From: Flavobacteriaceae bacterium
GTDB taxonomy: Bacteria; Bacteroidota; Bacteroidia; Flavobacteriales; Flavobacteriaceae
NCBI GenBank assembly: GCA_023254815.1
Contig: JALRKI010000036.1
Coordinates: 1 to 8,248 of the forward strand
Length of the DNA stretch: 8,248 bases
Direction of reading: 5' to 3'
Numbering within the stretch: position 1 is the stretch's first letter; each line of letters begins with the position of its first letter. Shown here one piece after another: positions 6,430 through 8,248 of the stretch. The translations under genes and the position numbers were made by a program. The notes below the pieces were generated by a model that did no database searches, was not told the origin of the DNA, and was given only the letters and a program-made list of their open reading frames with translations.

Positions 6430-7137
6430 ATGCGATTGCCAGTTCTCATGTTTCATCAAATTGCCCCAGCGGGAACTCGGGCATCGGGATTGACCATTGA
6501 CGTCGATCGACTCAAGTCACATTTTGAATATCTCAAAGATGAGGGCTATTGCCCGATTCATTTTAAGGATTTATCATTGATGCATGAATTGCCTCAAAAA
6601 CCTGTCATTATTACATTTGATGATGTCTATGTCAATCAACTTGATTTGGGCTATCCATTGCTTCAAAATTTTGGATTCAAAGCGTGTTTTTACATTCCTT
6701 TCAAATATGTCGGGGGGGTTAATGCTTGGGATCAAGGTAAAGAAAGGATAATGTCAATAGATGACCTAAAGTCAATCGATCAGGCTACAATTGAACTTGG
6801 TTTCCATTCGTTTGCCCATGAGCGATTTGATCAAATGTCTTTGGAGGAAATTCGCGCCGATTTCATACTATGCCGCGATTTCATCCGGTCTAACCAACTT
6901 GATGTCAGTCCTGTTATTGCCTATCCTTATGGTAAATTTCCTCGAAAAGGCGAGGCTAATGTCCATTTTATTAATTTGTTAAAGGAGTTTAATATCTCTT
7001 ATGGATTAAGGATTGGAAACCGCTTGAACAAGTTGCCGCTCAAGAATACTTTTGAAATTCAACGTATTGATATCCGGGGAGAATTTACAGATCGGGATTT
7101 CAGGAGGAAATTGCGCTATGGGCGATTTTGGTTTTGA
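6430..7137 (+). CDS. Polysaccharide deacetylase family protein (NodB fold, CE4)
   Basis: The 235-residue protein is a compact NodB domain. Members remove N- or O-acetyl groups from sugars using a metal held by Asp-His-His. Visible motifs are VLMFHQI (5-11), ITFDD (61-65) with D64 as likely base and D65 as metal ligand, FHSFAHE (125-131) with H126/H130 as metal ligands, and AYPYGK (164-169) as motif 3. Departures are V66 where TFDDG normally has Gly, Ala at the place of the motif-3 Arg, and no His after residue 179, so the usual catalytic-acid His near the C-terminus is not seen. There is no signal peptide or membrane segment. That points to a cytoplasmic role on a nucleotide- or lipid-linked sugar rather than on finished wall polymer. 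The position between GT2 genes supports a part in the same glycan. The ATG at 6430 begins the family's first strand. The 3' end overlaps the convergent GT2 gene by 22 bases. Confidence 0.88.
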   Translation: MRLPVLMFHQIAPAGTRASGLTIDVDRLKSHFEYLKDEGYCPIHFKDLSLMHELPQKPVIITFDDVYVNQLDLGYPLLQNFGFKACFYIPFKYVGGVNAWDQGKERIMSIDDLKSIDQATIELGFHSFAHERFDQMSLEEIRADFILCRDFIRSNQLDVSPVIAYPYGKFPRKGEANVHFINLLKEFNISYGLRIGNRLNKLPLKNTFEIQRIDIRGEFTDRDFRRKLRYGRFWF

Positions 7138-7865
7138 TGGTTCTTAGAAATTTCAAGTTTAGCATATCTTGAAAATACCCCATAGGCGTTGATTCGTGCT
7201 ACAATTAGCCCAGGAATACCATCTTTAAATCCTCCTCTCAATATATAACTGCTAAAAAAACGATAGAACGGCTTAAAGAAAAACAACAACAATGAGGCTT
7301 TTTTATTTTTTTTTAGAGCTTGTTGGGATTGAAAAAAGGAATAATGGTCTTTTTTGGAAATGTAATGTGTTAGTCCTTTATAAGTATAGTGGTTAACCTG
7401 ATGTTTTAATTTACCAATTTTACCTTTTACATTCAGTTTTTCGTGTACATCACCTGAAAAATGACAAGCATCTTTTTTGACCAATCTTGTTACCATATTG
7501 CTGTGATGGTAAAGAAATCGATTCATAAAAAAGTGAGGGAAATACAATTTATATCCAGCGAACTGGTCGCTTTTTACAGCATCTAAAATTTCATAACTCA
7601 GTTGGCTTGTAATCCGTTCATCTGCGTCAAGAAACAAAACCCATTCATGTGAAGCAAATTTAAGGGCGTGATTTTTTTGGTTAGAAAAATTGTCAAACTC
7701 TCGAAACAACACTCGACATCCTAACTCTTTGGCAATTTGAGTTGTGTTGTCAGTGCTATTGGAATCGATAATGATAATTTCATCCGCAAATTCTACAGAT
7801 TGAATTGCATTTTTAACAAATGCTTCTTCGTTGTAGGTAGGAATGATTACCGAAATTTTAGACAT
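7116..7865 (-). CDS. GT2 glycosyltransferase, WaaE/KdtX-like (copy B)
   Basis: The 249-residue GT2 enzyme starts at ATG 7865. Motifs are ISVIIPTYNEE (4-14), ADEIIIIDSNSTDNT (27-41), FSNQKNHAL (60-68), the canonical DADE (80-83), GDVHEKL (138-144) and a C-terminal YRFFSSYILRGGFKDG (201-216). These match the WaaE/KdtX LPS-core glucosyltransferase group and the paralogue at 5583-6329, so it probably adds another sugar to the same glycan. The aromatic C-terminal part probably lies against the membrane. The sequence around 7299-7314 encodes LKKNKKA through A9 and A6 tracts, a possible slippage site. Its last residues, rich in Asn and Gln, are read from the antisense of the deacetylase 3' end, a 22-base tail-to-tail overlap that leaves no room for a separate terminator. 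No clear TAnnTTTG box precedes the ATG. Donor and acceptor are unknown. Confidence 0.92.
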   Translation of the reverse strand: MSKISVIIPTYNEEAFVKNAIQSVEFADEIIIIDSNSTDNTTQIAKELGCRVLFREFDNFSNQKNHALKFASHEWVLFLDADERITSQLSYEILDAVKSDQFAGYKLYFPHFFMNRFLYHHSNMVTRLVKKDACHFSGDVHEKLNVKGKIGKLKHQVNHYTYKGLTHYISKKDHYSFFQSQQALKKNKKASLLLFFFKPFYRFFSSYILRGGFKDGIPGLIVARINAYGVFSRYAKLEISKNHQNQNRP

Positions 7866-7959
7866 TACAATTGATATAATTTTTTCCTCTAAAAGTACAT
7901 TTTTTTTATTTCATGACTTAAGAGAAGTTGCATAGAGGTATAGGTATTTTTAGAATGTG

Positions 7960-7967
7960 TAAATTTG
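7960..7967 (+). promoter_or_regulatory. Candidate -7 box for the GT2 gene at 7988
   Basis: The plus strand reads TAAATTTG, an exact TAnnTTTG match, giving a leader of about 15 bases before ATG 7988. The nearest upstream TTG (7928-7930) is 29 bases away, longer than usual. The rest of the 122-base divergent gap 7866-7987 is AT-rich with an eight-T run at 7900-7907 and nothing else recognised. Confidence 0.4.
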
Positions 7968-7987
7968 CATTCATCAAAAAGCGGAAT

Positions 7988-8248
7988 ATGAAAACATTGG
8001 CTGTTACCGTGATCATCAGCACCTACAATTCAGAAGCATGGCTCTCAAAGGTTCTGAGAGGATACAGTGTTCAGACCTATGAGAACTTTGAAGTCATAGT
8101 CGCAGATGACGGTTCAGGACCAGCTACCAAAACACTCATCAATGAGTTTGCGAAGAATTATCCAGTTACGCTTAGACATATATGGCATGAGGACCAAGGT
8201 TATCGCAGACAACGGATATTGAATCTTGCGATACTGGCAGCCAAAAAT
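7988..8248 (+). CDS. GT2 glycosyltransferase, chondroitin-polymerase-N-like, 3' part off the right edge
   Basis: Eighty-seven codons are open from ATG 7988 to the window end. The protein reads VTVIISTYNSEAWL (6-19), SVQTYENFEVIVADDGSG (28-45) and WHEDQGYRRQRILNLAI (66-82). The HEDxGxRxxxIxNxAI pattern is typical of the GT2 group that includes the N-terminal domain of chondroitin polymerase and many Bacteroidota glycan-locus enzymes. In this group it follows the nucleotide-binding half of the GT-A fold, and the metal-site Asp pair would come next, outside the window. The start is the ATG next to the conserved first strand. An in-frame ATG at 7955 would add 11 residues but lies upstream of the candidate -7 box at 7960-7967, so it would be untranscribed if that box is real. 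Sugar specificity is unknown. Confidence 0.9.
   Translation, partial: MKTLAVTVIISTYNSEAWLSKVLRGYSVQTYENFEVIVADDGSGPATKTLINEFAKNYPVTLRHIWHEDQGYRRQRILNLAILAAKN

Noticed and set aside
7866..7987. tRNA or insertion-sequence end in the divergent gap
   Set aside because: No cloverleaf arms, terminal inverted repeats or target duplication could be found; only AT-rich promoter-like DNA.

Overview
The window looks like the chromosome of an aerobic member of the Bacteroidota, most likely Cytophagales or a relative. The DNA is AT-rich and starts lack clear Shine-Dalgarno sequences. Several intergenic spaces hold the TAnnTTTG type of -7 box used in this phylum. The leftmost gene is a pRiA4b ORF-3-like protein with an acidic tail, in a form I associate with Bacteroidota. 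The taxonomic call is inference from gene content and style; no rRNA is present.

Region 1 (1-3519, all minus strand) is a compact housekeeping operon. It reads, in order of transcription, tsaC (tRNA threonylcarbamoyladenosine synthesis), cca (tRNA CCA-end addition), ctaA (heme A synthase for an aa3-type oxidase) and a pRiA4b ORF-3/TnpR-like gene that runs off the left edge. Gaps are 5 and 9 bases, and the last two genes overlap by 11 bases. A -7-like box sits just upstream of the TTG start of tsaC.

Region 2 (3520-3631) is a 112-base divergent control region. It carries a 12-base direct repeat, four copies of the AATTCAA core in either orientation, and one candidate -7 box for each direction.

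Region 3 (3632-8248) is a surface-glycan assembly cluster. It encodes a sialyltransferase/polysialyltransferase-like glycosyltransferase (+), a WbbL-type GT2 rhamnosyltransferase-like enzyme (+, ATGA-coupled), a WaaE/KdtX-like GT2 (-), a NodB-fold polysaccharide deacetylase (+), a second WaaE/KdtX-like GT2 (-), and the start of another GT2 of the chondroitin-polymerase-N type (+, cut by the right edge). After the first two genes the strand changes at every gene, which is unusual for glycan loci. Together these enzymes probably build and trim a lipopolysaccharide core, O-unit or capsule-like oligosaccharide on the cytoplasmic face of the inner membrane. No flippase, polymerase, exporter or sugar-nucleotide synthesis gene lies inside the window, so the product cannot be named.

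I found no rRNA, tRNA, CRISPR array, insertion sequence or transposase. The window is largely a known type of region. The less ordinary points are the sialyltransferase-like gene, an atypical deacetylase, two nine-adenine tracts in glycosyltransferase genes, and the repeated motif in the divergent control region.
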